Assembly (NCBI RefSeq): GCF_012932215.1
Contig: NZ_CP048788.1
Coordinates: forward strand, 2,914,001 to 2,978,000
Length of the DNA: 64,000 nt
Direction: 5' to 3'
Source of the DNA: Roseobacter ponti
Lineage (GTDB): Bacteria; Pseudomonadota; Alphaproteobacteria; Rhodobacterales; Rhodobacteraceae
Below are positions 27,102 to 36,032 of this stretch, in pieces (position 1 is the stretch's first letter; each line of letters opens with the position of its first letter). Below the pieces are notes generated by a model. It did no database searches and was not told the DNA's origin. It was given only the letters and a program-made list of their open reading frames with translations. The position numbers were made by a program, and so were the translations under genes.

Positions 27102-27419
27102 CGTTGCTTTCACCTCTTTAACGATGGTCAGAAGAGTGTCGGGGATGAGCCGGGATTGCGGCGCGATTGTGGCATTGTTTCGGCCCCGGGGCAGAGACCC
27201 GGGTGAAAGCCGTTGATTATTTCAGGTTGAACGACAAAAGATGTCAGCAACCAGGCGATGAAGCGGCAGATCGGACAAATATAGGGCAGACGGAGAATCA
27301 CCCGTCGGTCGGGTTCCCGGGCAGATTTCACACACCGGTACCTTTCAAAATGCTGCAAAACCAATATCGTGACACCTGCCCGTACAACGTGTCGGGCAAG
27401 ACCTGCAGGGAGAGATGAT
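27102..27419. other. 318-base divergent gap between Hint and acyl-CoA ligase genes
   Basis: No coding frame is supported here. It must hold promoters for both flanking genes. Visible repeats are TGCCCG/CGGGCA at 27377-27398, within 22 bases of the ligase start, and CCCGGGG with ACCCGGG near 27184-27202. I could not assign a promoter or regulator with confidence. Confidence 0.5.
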
Positions 27420-29048
27420 ATGGGCTGGATGCGCGACGAGACCGGGCTCGGGAAAACACCCGCAAACCACGTCCCGCTGACGCCGTTGTCACATCTGCGA
27501 CGGGCGGCACATGTCTTTGCCGGTCGCACGGCTGTGGTCTGTGGAACCCATCGCGTCACATATGCGGAATACTATGAACGGTGCACCCGGCTTGCGTCGG
27601 CGCTGTCCCGGCGGGGTGTGGAACCGGGCGATGTGGTCGCCACGCTGATCCCCAACCTGCCCGCCCAGGCTGAGGCTCATTTCGGCGTGCCCGCCTGTGG
27701 CGCGGTGCTGAACACGATCAACACGCGGCTCGACGTCGATACGGTGAGCTATATTTTTGCGCATGGTGAAGCAAAGATCATCCTCGCAGACACGCAGTTC
27801 GTCGAGCTTGCCGAAGCCGCAGTTGATCTGCTGGACGGTACAGCACCGCAGATCATCGAAGTGCCCGACCCGGACGCAGGTTTTCCTGCCACGGGCCGGC
27901 ACCCGGTTTACGAGGACCTGCTCCGCGAGGGTGATACCGGGTATGACTGGCACATGCCCGAAGACGAGTGGGAGAGCATATCGCTCAACTATACCTCCGG
28001 CACCACGGGCCGACCCAAGGGCGTCGTGTGTCATCACCGGGGCGCCTATCTGATGACAATGGGCACCGTGGTCAGCTGGCGCATGGCCGTCTATCCGGTT
28101 TATCTGACAATCGTGCCGCTCTTTCACTGCAACGGCTGGAACCACACATGGATGATGCCGCTGCTGGGCGGGACGCTTGTCTGCCTGCGCGATATAACAG
28201 CCTCCGGTATCTATGGCGCGATCGAAAACGAAGGCGTCACCCACTTCGGCGGTGCACCGATTGTGCTCAATATGATCGTCAATGCGACGGAGGCCGAGCG
28301 GCGCCCCTTTGAGCACCGGGTCGAGGTTTTTACCGCCGGCGCACCGCCTGCACCCGCGACACTCTCGAAGATCGAAGCGCTGGGGTTTAATGTGACGCAG
28401 GTCTACGGGCTGACTGAGACCTATGGGCACGTGACTGAGTGTCTCTGGCGCGATGAGGAATGGGACAGTCTGGGAAAACCCGACCGTGCCGCCATCAAGG
28501 CCCGGCAGGGCGTGCCTTTTCCGATGATGGAAGACATCACCGTGCTGGACAGTGATATGGCTCAGGTGCCCAAAGACAGCAGCACCCAGGGTGAGATCAT
28601 GATCCGCGGCAATTCGGTGATGAAAGGGTACTATAAAAACCCGGAGGCCACGGCAGAAAGCTTTGCGGGCGGCTATTTCCACTCCGGTGATCTCGCGGTG
28701 CAGCATGCAGACGGCTACATGCAGATCGCTGACCGGGCCAAGGATATCATCATCTCCGGGGGCGAAAACATCTCATCGGTCGAGGTTGAAGGCGTGCTGA
28801 TGGGTCATGATGATGTGCTGCTGGCCGCCGTTGTCGCCAAACCCGACGAGAAATGGGGCGAAGTGCCCTGTGCTTTTGTGGAACTGAAACCCGGGGCTGC
28901 TGAGAACGCTGATGCGCTGATTGCCTTTTCGCGTCAAACGCTCGCCGGGTTCAAAGCGCCCAAGCATGTGGTGTTTCAGGAGCTTCCGAAAACTTCCACC
29001 GGCAAGATCCAGAAGTTTGAACTGCGCAAGCTGGCGGCGACACTCTGA
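27420..29048 (+). CDS. Acyl-CoA ligase, DmdB-type
   Basis: 542 residues from the ATG at 27420 (GGGAGAG upstream). AMP-forming ligase with the P-loop SLNYTSGTTGRPKGVVCHHR, VYGLTETYGHVTECLW, GYFHSGDLAVQHADGYMQIA and the catalytic lysine K529 in KTSTGKIQKFELRK. The substrate-pocket motif FHCNGWNHTWMMPLLGGT (H236, W240) is that of the DmdB/medium-chain family; I recall H231, W235 and K523 in a studied DmdB, a constant shift of five or six. DmdB activates methylmercaptopropionate from DMSP, but the family also takes ordinary short- and medium-chain acids. It stands alone, near the beta-oxidation operon. Confidence 0.9.
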   Translation: MGWMRDETGLGKTPANHVPLTPLSHLRRAAHVFAGRTAVVCGTHRVTYAEYYERCTRLASALSRRGVEPGDVVATLIPNLPAQAEAHFGVPACGAVLNTINTRLDVDTVSYIFAHGEAKIILADTQFVELAEAAVDLLDGTAPQIIEVPDPDAGFPATGRHPVYEDLLREGDTGYDWHMPEDEWESISLNYTSGTTGRPKGVVCHHRGAYLMTMGTVVSWRMAVYPVYLTIVPLFHCNGWNHTWMMPLLGGTLVCLRDITASGIYGAIENEGVTHFGGAPIVLNMIVNATEAERRPFEHRVEVFTAGAPPAPATLSKIEALGFNVTQVYGLTETYGHVTECLWRDEEWDSLGKPDRAAIKARQGVPFPMMEDITVLDSDMAQVPKDSSTQGEIMIRGNSVMKGYYKNPEATAESFAGGYFHSGDLAVQHADGYMQIADRAKDIIISGGENISSVEVEGVLMGHDDVLLAAVVAKPDEKWGEVPCAFVELKPGAAENADALIAFSRQTLAGFKAPKHVVFQELPKTSTGKIQKFELRKLAATL

Positions 29049-29127
29049 ACCAGATGCAGTCCCTGTTTGCCGGAACCGGCCGGGATGATAAGAAGGGGCT
29101 CAATCAGTCCCGGGCAGAAACACCGCA

Positions 29128-30141
29128 ATGACGGCTCTCAAGAAATACGCCCGCCTCGAGGCCACAGGCCTCTGGCGTGCCGCGGACGGCGACCAGCGCC
29201 GCGAGGTTGTGGTCTCAGTCGGCGACGCAACGCTGATCATCTCCGATATGCGCGACCAGCCGATCACCCACTGGTCGCTGGCAGCTCTTCAGCGAGCAAA
29301 CCCCGGCAAACGCCCGGCGGTTTTTCACCCGGACGGCGACCCGGGTGAAACCCTTGAGCTCGACCCCTCGGAAGCTGAGATGATCGCGGCCATCGAAAGG
29401 CTGCGCCGTGCGGTGGAACGTGCCCGACCCCGGCCCGGCAGGTTGCGGGGGCTGGGCGTGGTGATGTCGTCGCTGGCGGTCGCGGCGCTGGCGTTCTTCT
29501 GGCTGCCGGGCGCGCTGATCAGCCACACAGTCTCGGTTGTACCGGATGTGAAACGGACGGAAATCGGCGATGCGCTGCTGGAGCGGATTGAGCGGATGAC
29601 AGGTCCTGCCTGCGCGGATAAGGCCGGGGTCTCTGCTTTGCGCAAGCTGCGCGCCCGGCTTGGCACCGGGCCCATCAGCCTGATGCCGGGCACCGTCATA
29701 ACAAGCCTGCATCTGCCCGGCGGGCGCATTCTGCTCGACCGGGCTCTGGTTGAGGATTTTGAAGAGCCCGACGTGGCGGCAGGCTTTGCGCTCGCCGAGC
29801 AGACCCTCGCACGAGGCTCTGATCCGCTGCGTGATCTGCTCGAAACCACCGGGACCTGGTCAGGCTTTCAGCTGCTCACAACCGGCACGCTGAAGGGCGA
29901 AATCCTTGATCGTTACGCCGAAGAGTTGCTGACGCGCGAGCGCGCGATGCCTGATCCAGACGCCCTGCTGGCTGCATTTTCAGCGGTTACAGTGCGCAGC
30001 GCACCCTATGCTCTGGCGCGCGATATCACCGGAGAAGATGTGCTGCCGCTGCTGGAAGCTGACCCCATGGCAGGCCGCGACCCGGTAGCGCTTCTCAGCG
30101 ATGCCGACTGGCTGCGGCTGCAGAACATCTGCGGTGGCTGA
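29128..30141 (+). CDS. Membrane-anchored protein resembling M48 peptidases but without HExxH
   Basis: 337 residues. Residues 1-80 form a small beta-rich domain (WRAADGDQRREVVVSVGDAT, MRDQPITHWSLAALQRAN). A single membrane helix lies at about 108-132 (VVMSSLAVAALAFFWLPGAL). The outer part shows the pattern that precedes the zinc helix in M48 proteases: VITSLHLPGGRILLDRALVE then EEPDVAAGFALAEQTL at 212-227. In active M48 enzymes that helix reads DE-AAVLAHE--H; here no HExxH exists. I read it as a degenerate, inactive relative, perhaps a binding or regulatory protein. It follows the ligase gene by 79 bases. Confidence 0.7.
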   Translation: MTALKKYARLEATGLWRAADGDQRREVVVSVGDATLIISDMRDQPITHWSLAALQRANPGKRPAVFHPDGDPGETLELDPSEAEMIAAIERLRRAVERARPRPGRLRGLGVVMSSLAVAALAFFWLPGALISHTVSVVPDVKRTEIGDALLERIERMTGPACADKAGVSALRKLRARLGTGPISLMPGTVITSLHLPGGRILLDRALVEDFEEPDVAAGFALAEQTLARGSDPLRDLLETTGTWSGFQLLTTGTLKGEILDRYAEELLTRERAMPDPDALLAAFSAVTVRSAPYALARDITGEDVLPLLEADPMAGRDPVALLSDADWLRLQNICGG

Positions 30142-30144
30142 CGC

Positions 30145-30888
30145 TCACCTTTCCTGCTCGCGCATCGGAACACCGCGGGTCCAGAGCTGTTGCATATCAG
30201 CATGGCCCTGCAGCGTCTGTTCCGCACGGCGCGGATTAAGCCGGCCATCGCTCCAGGCTTTGCGATGCCCCGGCGGAACAGTCACAGGACGGAACTGCAG
30301 GCGCTCTTCATAGACATGGCGCGGAAGGACGCGGGCGGTCAGCGGCACTCCCTTTGACGCGGCCGTGGCCGGTGTCACGACTGTCCCGACGAGCGATGGA
30401 CCGACCCGCCGGTTGCGCACCGGTGACGGCTGCCGCGCGACCACTACATGTGCGGGCGCCACGACAACAGGTGCCGGCGCCTTTACAACCGGCGCAGGGG
30501 CCTGAGCCCGCGGCACATCGGCGACGGGCACAGCTGTATCAGAACCGGCCGGTGCGGGCTCTGCTACCTGCGGGACCACGATCACAACCTCAGCGTCGGG
30601 CGAAATTACCGGTGCCTCAGCGGGGGGCGTCGAAGCCGTCACGGCTGCCGGGAAGGTCGGAGAGCGGCCGCACACCTGCCGGCGCGCCGGATTGACACGC
30701 GGCACCCAGCGCACAGCGTCATCGACGCCCACCCTGTTGAAAACACAGCCCCTGCTGTCGACAAACTGACTGCCTGTATAGCCCACAGGCGGCATTTCCG
30801 CCGGCACGCCGGTCGTTTGCGCAATCACGCCGGCGCCGCAGATGCTGAATACCAGCGCGAAAAAAGACCTTGAAAACATGCGCATCAT
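30145..30888 (-). CDS. Secreted protein with Pro/Ala/Val-rich linker, conserved in Rhodobacterales
   Basis: About 247 residues from the ATG at 30886-30888 (AGGAC upstream; ATGs one and three codons later also possible). Signal peptide MMRMFSRSFFALVFSICGAG with cleavage near VIAQT. A conserved-looking head holds GCVFNRVGVDDAVRWVPRVN and VCGRSPTF, then a long Pro/Ala/Val linker (VVKAPAPVVVAPAHVVVARQ), and a conserved tail RKAWSDGRLNPRRAEQTLQG ending in MQQLWTRGVPMR. Proteins with this head and tail in the group are sometimes called SPOR-like, but I see no convincing SPOR repeat. A cell-envelope role is a guess. Confidence 0.75.
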   Translation of the reverse strand: MMRMFSRSFFALVFSICGAGVIAQTTGVPAEMPPVGYTGSQFVDSRGCVFNRVGVDDAVRWVPRVNPARRQVCGRSPTFPAAVTASTPPAEAPVISPDAEVVIVVPQVAEPAPAGSDTAVPVADVPRAQAPAPVVKAPAPVVVAPAHVVVARQPSPVRNRRVGPSLVGTVVTPATAASKGVPLTARVLPRHVYEERLQFRPVTVPPGHRKAWSDGRLNPRRAEQTLQGHADMQQLWTRGVPMREQER

Positions 30889-30981
30889 AACCAGTCCTGC
30901 CCCCACAAGATGAAGCACGACGATGCCGCAATCCGCGCTGTTAAACAAGGGACAGACGGCGCATTTCGCACCGCCCTTCGG

Positions 30982-31614
30982 TTATTTCGTGCCGAACATC
31001 CGGTCACCGGCATCACCCAGACCCGGCACGATATAACCGATGTCATTGAGCTTTTCATCGAGCGCTGCAGTGACGATCGGCACATCCGGGTGCGCCTCGT
31101 TCATTCGCGCCACGCCTTCGGGTGCTGCCAGCAGACACAGAAAACGGATGTTACTGGCACCAGCTTTCTTCAGCAGGTCAATCGCTGCGACAGATGAATT
31201 CCCGGTGGCCAGCATCGGATCCACCGCGATGACAAGGCGGTCATCCAGTTCTTCGGGGACTTTGAAGTAATACTGCACAGGTTTCAGCGTTGCCTCATCG
31301 CGGTAAAGGCCGACAAATCCGACGCGCGCCGACGGAATAAGCTCCAGCACACCGTCCAGCAGGCCGTTGCCTGCTCTCAGAATCGAGATCAGCGCCAGTT
31401 TCTTGCCGTCCAGCACCGGCGCATCCATCTCCTGCATCGGCGTCTCGATCCGCCTTGTCGTCATCGGCAGACCGCGCGTGACCTCATAGGCCAGCAGCTG
31501 GCTGATCTCGCGCAGCAACTGCCGGAAAACCGCCGTTGGTGTTTCTTTGTCCCGCATAATGGTCAGCTTGTGCTGCACCAGCGGATGATCAACGATTGTC
31601 AGATTGTCAGACAT
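30982..31614 (-). CDS. upp: Uracil phosphoribosyltransferase
   Basis: 210 residues starting [20 protein letters not shown], with GGGGGCAC upstream. PRPP-binding loop [20 protein letters not shown], the [14 protein letters not shown] segment, and the uracil-binding tail [18 protein letters not shown], all as in Upp. It converts uracil and PRPP to UMP. It is the last gene of the nucleoside-salvage cluster cdd-deoA-deoB-upp, after a 120-base gap that could hold a promoter of its own. Confidence 0.96.
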   Translation of the reverse strand: MSDNLTIVDHPLVQHKLTIMRDKETPTAVFRQLLREISQLLAYEVTRGLPMTTRRIETPMQEMDAPVLDGKKLALISILRAGNGLLDGVLELIPSARVGFVGLYRDEATLKPVQYYFKVPEELDDRLVIAVDPMLATGNSSVAAIDLLKKAGASNIRFLCLLAAPEGVARMNEAHPDVPIVTAALDEKLNDIGYIVPGLGDAGDRMFGTK

Positions 31615-31734
31615 AGTGCCCCCTTGCTCGCCCGTTCCCGGTGTAGCGCCGAAGCCTGCCTGCCCGCAAGACGCACCGGGGATACTTCCGGCCGAAAATA
31701 CGCAAAGCCGAGCCACCGCGCCCTGCGATGCGCC

Positions 31735-32928
31735 CTATGCAGGTCGCGCGATGTTCAGGTGATCCATCACAAGACCTGCCACGTCCTGGAAACCTATCAG
31801 CCCCAGAGTACCGGTCCCCCGGCCCGCAATAAGCACCGGCACCCGTTCGCGGGTGTGATCCGTGCCGGTCCATGTGGGGTCGTTGCCGTGATCGGCCGTC
31901 AGGATCATCATGTCCCCCGGCCGCAGTTTCTCGCAAACCTTACTGATCGCGCTGTCAAACCACTCCAGCGCACGTGCATAGCCTGACACATCGCGACGAT
32001 GACCCCAGAGGCTGTCAAACTCCACAAAGTTTGCAAACACGAGGCTGCCGTCCTCTGCCTCCTGCACCAGATCGCTCAGATGGCCCATCAGCTCCGCGTC
32101 GGTGCCTTTGCGCAGTTCATCAATGCCTTCCATCGAGAAAATATCCCCGATCTTGCCCACGGCATATACTCTGCCGCCCGCCGCCTGAACATGGTTTGTG
32201 AGCACCGGTTCAGGCGGGCGGATCGCATAATCACGTCTGTTTGCAGTGCGCTCAAAGCCCGCCGACGGCGATCCGGTAAAGGGGCGCGCGATGACACGCC
32301 CGACTTTCATCTCATGCAGATGCGGGGCCAGCGCCTGACAGAGATTCAGCAGGGCCTCCAGACCGAAACTCTCTTCATGGGCTGCAATCTGAAACACCGA
32401 ATCCGCAGAGGTGTAACAGATGGGCCAGCCCGTGCGCATATGCTCTTCCCCGAGTGATCCGATGATCTGTGTGCCCGAGGCATGGCAGTTTCCCAGAATG
32501 CCTTCGGTGCCTGCGAGGGCACAGACCTTTGCGGTGATCTCCTCAGGGAAAGCCGGCTCTTCGTCCGGGAAATAGTGCCAGGCCCATGGCACAGGCAGGC
32601 CGGCAAGCTCCCAGTGACCGGAGGGCGTGTCTTTGCCCTGAGACTGTTCGGTCGCCGCCCCCCAGAGACCGTTCGGGGGCACGTCATCGCCCCGCATGCG
32701 GACACCGCTTGCGAGATCTACCGCGCGGGACAGCCCGAGACTGTTCAGAAAAGGCACCTTCAGCGGTCCGGACCGGCCGTCTTCGGCCAGGCCACGCGCG
32801 CAGTGATCCGCAATATGGGCCACGGTGTTTGAGCCCTCGTCCGGAACTCCGCCGTTGAAAAACCGCTGTGCGTCAGGGGCGCCACCAATCCCGACCGAAT
32901 CCATCACCACCAGAAATGCCCGCGCCAT
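31735..32928 (-). CDS. deoB: Phosphopentomutase
   Basis: 397 residues. Alkaline-phosphatase-fold mutase with metal sites in LVVMDSVGIGGAPDAQRFFN at the start and ILTADHGNDPTWTGTDHTRE near the end, and the DeoB-type LWGAATEQSQGKDTPSGHWE. It interconverts ribose-1-phosphate or deoxyribose-1-phosphate and the 5-phosphates. Its ATG shares one base with the deoA stop (TGATG), so translation is coupled. Confidence 0.95.
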   Translation of the reverse strand: MARAFLVVMDSVGIGGAPDAQRFFNGGVPDEGSNTVAHIADHCARGLAEDGRSGPLKVPFLNSLGLSRAVDLASGVRMRGDDVPPNGLWGAATEQSQGKDTPSGHWELAGLPVPWAWHYFPDEEPAFPEEITAKVCALAGTEGILGNCHASGTQIIGSLGEEHMRTGWPICYTSADSVFQIAAHEESFGLEALLNLCQALAPHLHEMKVGRVIARPFTGSPSAGFERTANRRDYAIRPPEPVLTNHVQAAGGRVYAVGKIGDIFSMEGIDELRKGTDAELMGHLSDLVQEAEDGSLVFANFVEFDSLWGHRRDVSGYARALEWFDSAISKVCEKLRPGDMMILTADHGNDPTWTGTDHTRERVPVLIAGRGTGTLGLIGFQDVAGLVMDHLNIARPA

Positions 32929-34238
32929 CAGCCGATCCTTTCATGAATGAGATCGGGCAGATCACGCGGTGCACGGGGCTGCAGGGTAATCGCATCCCGC
33001 ACGGCCCGCGCTGCTGCATCCGCCGCATCAGGCCTCGCTGCATGCACCATGGCCAGCGGCTGCCCGCGCTGGACTGCGTCGCCAAGCCGGACCACCTGCG
33101 CAAGGCCCACCGCGGGGTTGACCTCATCGGTCTCAAGCATGCGCCCGCCACCAAGCCCGACCACAGCCATGCCCAGCGCCTCACCATCTATATCGCTGAC
33201 ATATCCGTCGGCTGGAGCTGTGACTTCCCGGATCACCGGCGCTTCGGGCAGAAAGCGCGCCCAGTCCTCGAGAAACCGCACAGGCCCGCCCATGGCAGCC
33301 AGCATGCGCCCGAAACGCTCAGCGGCACGCCCGTCCCGAATGGCCGCCGCGATCAGATCGGCACCGTCCTGCACCCCCTTCGCCAGCCCCGCACTGGCCA
33401 TCAGCACACCACCCAGTGCGGCAGAAATCTCGACCAGAGGTCCGCGCTGGTCGCCTGTCAGCACGCGCATCACCTCGGCCACTTCCAGCGCATTGCCAAG
33501 ACTGGCTGCCAGTGGCTGGCTCATGTCGCTGATCACAGCGGTCGTCCTGCATCCGGCGGCATTCGCGGTCTCTGTCAGCGCCTCCGCAAGCGCCCGGGCG
33601 GATGCCATGTCCTTCATAAATGCGCCTTTGCCGACCTTTACATCGAGAACCAGCCCTTCGAGACCGCCGGCAAGCTTTTTGGCGAGAATGGAGGCTGTGA
33701 TCAGATCAAGACTGTCGACTGTCGAGGTGACATCGCGCACGGCATAGAGCCGTTTGTCGGCCGGCGCGACCTCGGCTGTGGCCCCGACGATGGCACAGCC
33801 GGCATCCCGCACGACGGCGCGGAACCGGTCTTCGTCAAGCACGGTGACAAGGCCCGGAATCGCCTCAAGCTTATCCAGCGTGCCACCGGTATGCCCGAGC
33901 CCGCGACCGGAAATCATCGGCACCACCGCGCCGCAGGCCGCCAGCGCCGGCGCAAGGATCAGAGACACGCAATCCCCGACCCCACCGGTTGAGTGTTTGT
34001 CGAGCACCGGCGCGTCCACATCCCAGGACAGCACATGGCCGCTGTCGCGCATAGCGAGCGTCAGGGCAACGCGCCCGGCCCTGTCCAGACCCCGCGCGCA
34101 GATGCCCATGGCAAAAGCGCCGGCCTGGGCGTCGCTGACCGTGCCATCTGCCAGACCAGCGGCCATCCATTGCAGATCGTCCGGCCGCAGCGGTTTATCA
34201 TGGCGCAGCGCCGACAAAACGGAGCGGGCACTGGTCAC
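32928..34238 (-). CDS. deoA: Thymidine phosphorylase
   Basis: 436 residues. Pyrimidine nucleoside phosphorylase with the phosphate-binding signature DKHSTGGVGDCVSLILAPAL, the GRGLGHTGGTLDKLEAIPGL motif, and a C-terminal beta-barrel PYNP domain (ADGYVSDIDGEALGMAVVGL). It splits thymidine (and deoxyuridine) with phosphate to base and deoxyribose-1-phosphate, feeding DeoB. It overlaps cdd by four bases and deoB by one, forming a tight operon. Confidence 0.95.
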   Translation of the reverse strand: MTSARSVLSALRHDKPLRPDDLQWMAAGLADGTVSDAQAGAFAMGICARGLDRAGRVALTLAMRDSGHVLSWDVDAPVLDKHSTGGVGDCVSLILAPALAACGAVVPMISGRGLGHTGGTLDKLEAIPGLVTVLDEDRFRAVVRDAGCAIVGATAEVAPADKRLYAVRDVTSTVDSLDLITASILAKKLAGGLEGLVLDVKVGKGAFMKDMASARALAEALTETANAAGCRTTAVISDMSQPLAASLGNALEVAEVMRVLTGDQRGPLVEISAALGGVLMASAGLAKGVQDGADLIAAAIRDGRAAERFGRMLAAMGGPVRFLEDWARFLPEAPVIREVTAPADGYVSDIDGEALGMAVVGLGGGRMLETDEVNPAVGLAQVVRLGDAVQRGQPLAMVHAARPDAADAAARAVRDAITLQPRAPRDLPDLIHERIG

Positions 34239-34636
34239 TCCGGAGGTTCCATATGGGCCGCGCTGAACACACCAGGTAACAGATCGCCCACCACCGTCTC
34301 CTGCGTGACCCCCCCGGTCGTCGCCATGGTCACTTTGACCTGAGGTCCGGCAAACTCCGCCAGCTTCTGGCGGCAGCCGCCGCAGGGCGTCACCGGCATC
34401 GGCGAGCCTGCGATGACGCAGGCTTCTGCAATCTGCGTTTCACCTGCCGCGACCATCGCAGCAATGGCGCCGGCCTCGGCGCAGGTGCCTTCGGGATAGG
34501 CCACATTTTCAACGTTGCAACCGACATAAATCGCGCCGGAGGCTGTGCGCAGCGCCGCACCGACCTGAAATCCGGAATAGGGCGCATAAGCGTTTTCACG
34601 CACCGCTGCCGCTGCTTCTCTGAGATCTTCTGACAT
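34235..34636 (-). CDS. cdd: Cytidine deaminase
   Basis: 133 residues starting MSEDLREAAAAVRENAYAPY. Zinc site: VGCNVENVAYPEGTCAEAGA with the catalytic C-A-E, and TPCGGCRQKLAEF with the two zinc cysteines, as in the homotetrameric form. It deaminates cytidine and deoxycytidine to uridine and deoxyuridine. First gene of the salvage operon; the GGAGG site lies 12 bases before the ATG, a little far. It is divergent from the DUF3072 gene, and the stress promoter for that gene lies in the gap. Confidence 0.95.
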   Translation of the reverse strand: MSEDLREAAAAVRENAYAPYSGFQVGAALRTASGAIYVGCNVENVAYPEGTCAEAGAIAAMVAAGETQIAEACVIAGSPMPVTPCGGCRQKLAEFAGPQVKVTMATTGGVTQETVVGDLLPGVFSAAHMEPPE

Positions 34637-34666
34637 CTGAAATTCTGCCCTCCGGAGCGGTGCGGC

Positions 34667-34692
34667 GGAACCCGGCGCCGGGCCTCCGCGTT
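34667..34692 (+). promoter_or_regulatory. EcfG-type general-stress promoter of the DUF3072 gene
   Basis: GGAAC at 34667-34671 and CGTT at 34689-34692, exactly 17 bases apart, match the EcfG (general stress sigma factor) consensus of alphaproteobacteria. Transcription would start near 34699, 23 bases before the DUF3072 start codon. A second match with the same spacing precedes csbD. Confidence 0.7.
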
Positions 34693-34721
34693 TTGTAATG
34701 TAACGATAACGGAGATTTCCG

Positions 34722-34931
34722 ATGACCAAAACACCAGAAAATGACATCATCGCCGGACCTCAGGCGGTTGACGTGAACGCCGCTGACGGCGGCGCGGAAC
34801 TTACAGAAAAGACGGCAGCCGAACTGCGCGACATCTGCGACCAGACGGGCGAGCCCTTTGACGGAAGCCTGACCGAAGGACAGGCCCGCCGGCGGATCAT
34901 TGCCCTTAAGGAAGCGCACGACCTCGACTGA
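34722..34931 (+). CDS. DUF3072-like small protein under a stress promoter
   Basis: 69 residues, acidic. The C-terminal part (ELTEKTAAELRDICDQTGEP then FDGSLTEGQARRRIIALKEA) has the DUF3072 pattern: two helices around a G-P-F-D/E turn. The N-terminal ~25 residues are low-complexity and probably flexible. GGAGATTTCCG precedes the ATG. The promoter and small acidic form suggest a stationary-phase or stress protein. Its end meets the converging cupin gene with six bases between. No activity is known to me. Confidence 0.85.
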   Translation: MTKTPENDIIAGPQAVDVNAADGGAELTEKTAAELRDICDQTGEPFDGSLTEGQARRRIIALKEAHDLD

Positions 34932-34937
34932 AGCCTG

Positions 34938-36032
34938 TCAGTCCTGTGGTTGCGTGACCGTTTCAAAGACGCCCGGCAACGAAACCTCTAGCAGTTCGAG
35001 GTTGTCTGACGGCGCGGCGTAGCGCACCGCCATGCCTGGCGGGATCACAAATGCATCTCCTGCTGTCAGATCGAAGGGCGCCCGGCCCTCTCCCTCAAGG
35101 GTCATGGTGCCCTCCATCACAAAGGTGAAAAGGATATCGCTGTCGTGCCGTGTGGTTGCGGGATTACCCTGCCCCGGGCGGACAACGTGCACGCCTGCCA
35201 CGTTGCGGGTGTGCTCTGCAATTGTGGTGTCGCGGCTCTCAAATCCGGGGATGCGGAACGGCGCCCATGTCGCTTCCTGCGCCTGATGGTGCACAAACCG
35301 CTGTCCGCTGAAATCACGCTCAGGCCGCGCCGGTCCGTTGGGCAGAACCATATCGTGATCAATTGTCGTCACGTGCTCTGCCGGGACACCGATCTCGACC
35401 ACTTCTATATTGTCAGATGCATAAAGCACGCGGTGCCGGATCTGTGGCGGCTGGATCACGCAGTTTCCCGCATGCAGCCGGAAGGGCTCTCCCTGGTCCT
35501 CATAAACAAGATCAACCCAGCCCCGGTAGCAGAAGATCAGCTGAAAACCTACCGTATGGTAGTGCACCATATCGGGCACCGGTCCGCCGTCGGGTATGCG
35601 GATGTGGCTTGCGATAATCGACCCGCCCAGCCGGTCCGGAATAAGATCCCGGTACTGCATGCCTGCCCGCCCGATAATCCACGGCGCCTGATCGGCGAGA
35701 CGCCGGACGACAAAAGAATGCACCGTTTCGGGCATCACCAGAGGGGCGTTCAGCGGTGCAATCTCGACCTGCGTCCCGTTGGGGGCAGTCAGGTTCCGCT
35801 TGCCGTCTGCAAATCCGTCAGGATCGTCTGTGAGGATGCGCAGTGTTCCGGGCGGCTCGGGCGCGTCCTTTTCGATCCGCAATCGCAGCCCGTGCCCGGA
35901 AAAGACCGCGACCGAAGGGTCATCAGCCGGATAAATGCTGTCCATGCGCATGCCGAGCACCTTCGTAAAGAAGGGGATGTCGTCACGCAGTTCCCGGGTT
36001 GGCAGTCTTATTTCTGCTATGATCTCCGGCAT
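34938..36032 (-). CDS. Fusion of a VOC (glyoxalase-like) domain and two cupin domains
   Basis: 364 residues from the ATG at 36030-36032 (GGAGGAAGACA upstream). Residues ~1-95 look like a vicinal-oxygen-chelate half (EIRLPTRELRDDIPFFTKVL, then SVAVFSGHGLRLRIEKD). Two cupin barrels follow: ~150-235 (HYHTVGFQLIFCYRGWVDLV, then LHAGNCVIQPPQIRHRVLYA) and ~260-364 (RHDSDILFTFVMEGTMTLEG, then TAGDAFVIPPGMAVRYAAPS). The first cupin keeps several histidines that could hold a metal. The gene starts 50 bases inside the upstream membrane-protein gene. Dioxygenase or isomerase activity is possible; the substrate is unknown. Confidence 0.85.
   Translation of the reverse strand: MPEIIAEIRLPTRELRDDIPFFTKVLGMRMDSIYPADDPSVAVFSGHGLRLRIEKDAPEPPGTLRILTDDPDGFADGKRNLTAPNGTQVEIAPLNAPLVMPETVHSFVVRRLADQAPWIIGRAGMQYRDLIPDRLGGSIIASHIRIPDGGPVPDMVHYHTVGFQLIFCYRGWVDLVYEDQGEPFRLHAGNCVIQPPQIRHRVLYASDNIEVVEIGVPAEHVTTIDHDMVLPNGPARPERDFSGQRFVHHQAQEATWAPFRIPGFESRDTTIAEHTRNVAGVHVVRPGQGNPATTRHDSDILFTFVMEGTMTLEGEGRAPFDLTAGDAFVIPPGMAVRYAAPSDNLELLEVSLPGVFETVTQPQD

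Noticed and set aside
27606-28706. Long minus-strand frame opposite the acyl-CoA ligase
   Set aside because: The ligase P-loop, hinge and lysine motifs lie on the plus strand across the same bases.
30145-30888. SPOR peptidoglycan-binding domain
   Set aside because: No clear SPOR repeat is visible; only head and tail motifs of a Rhodobacterales-specific protein.
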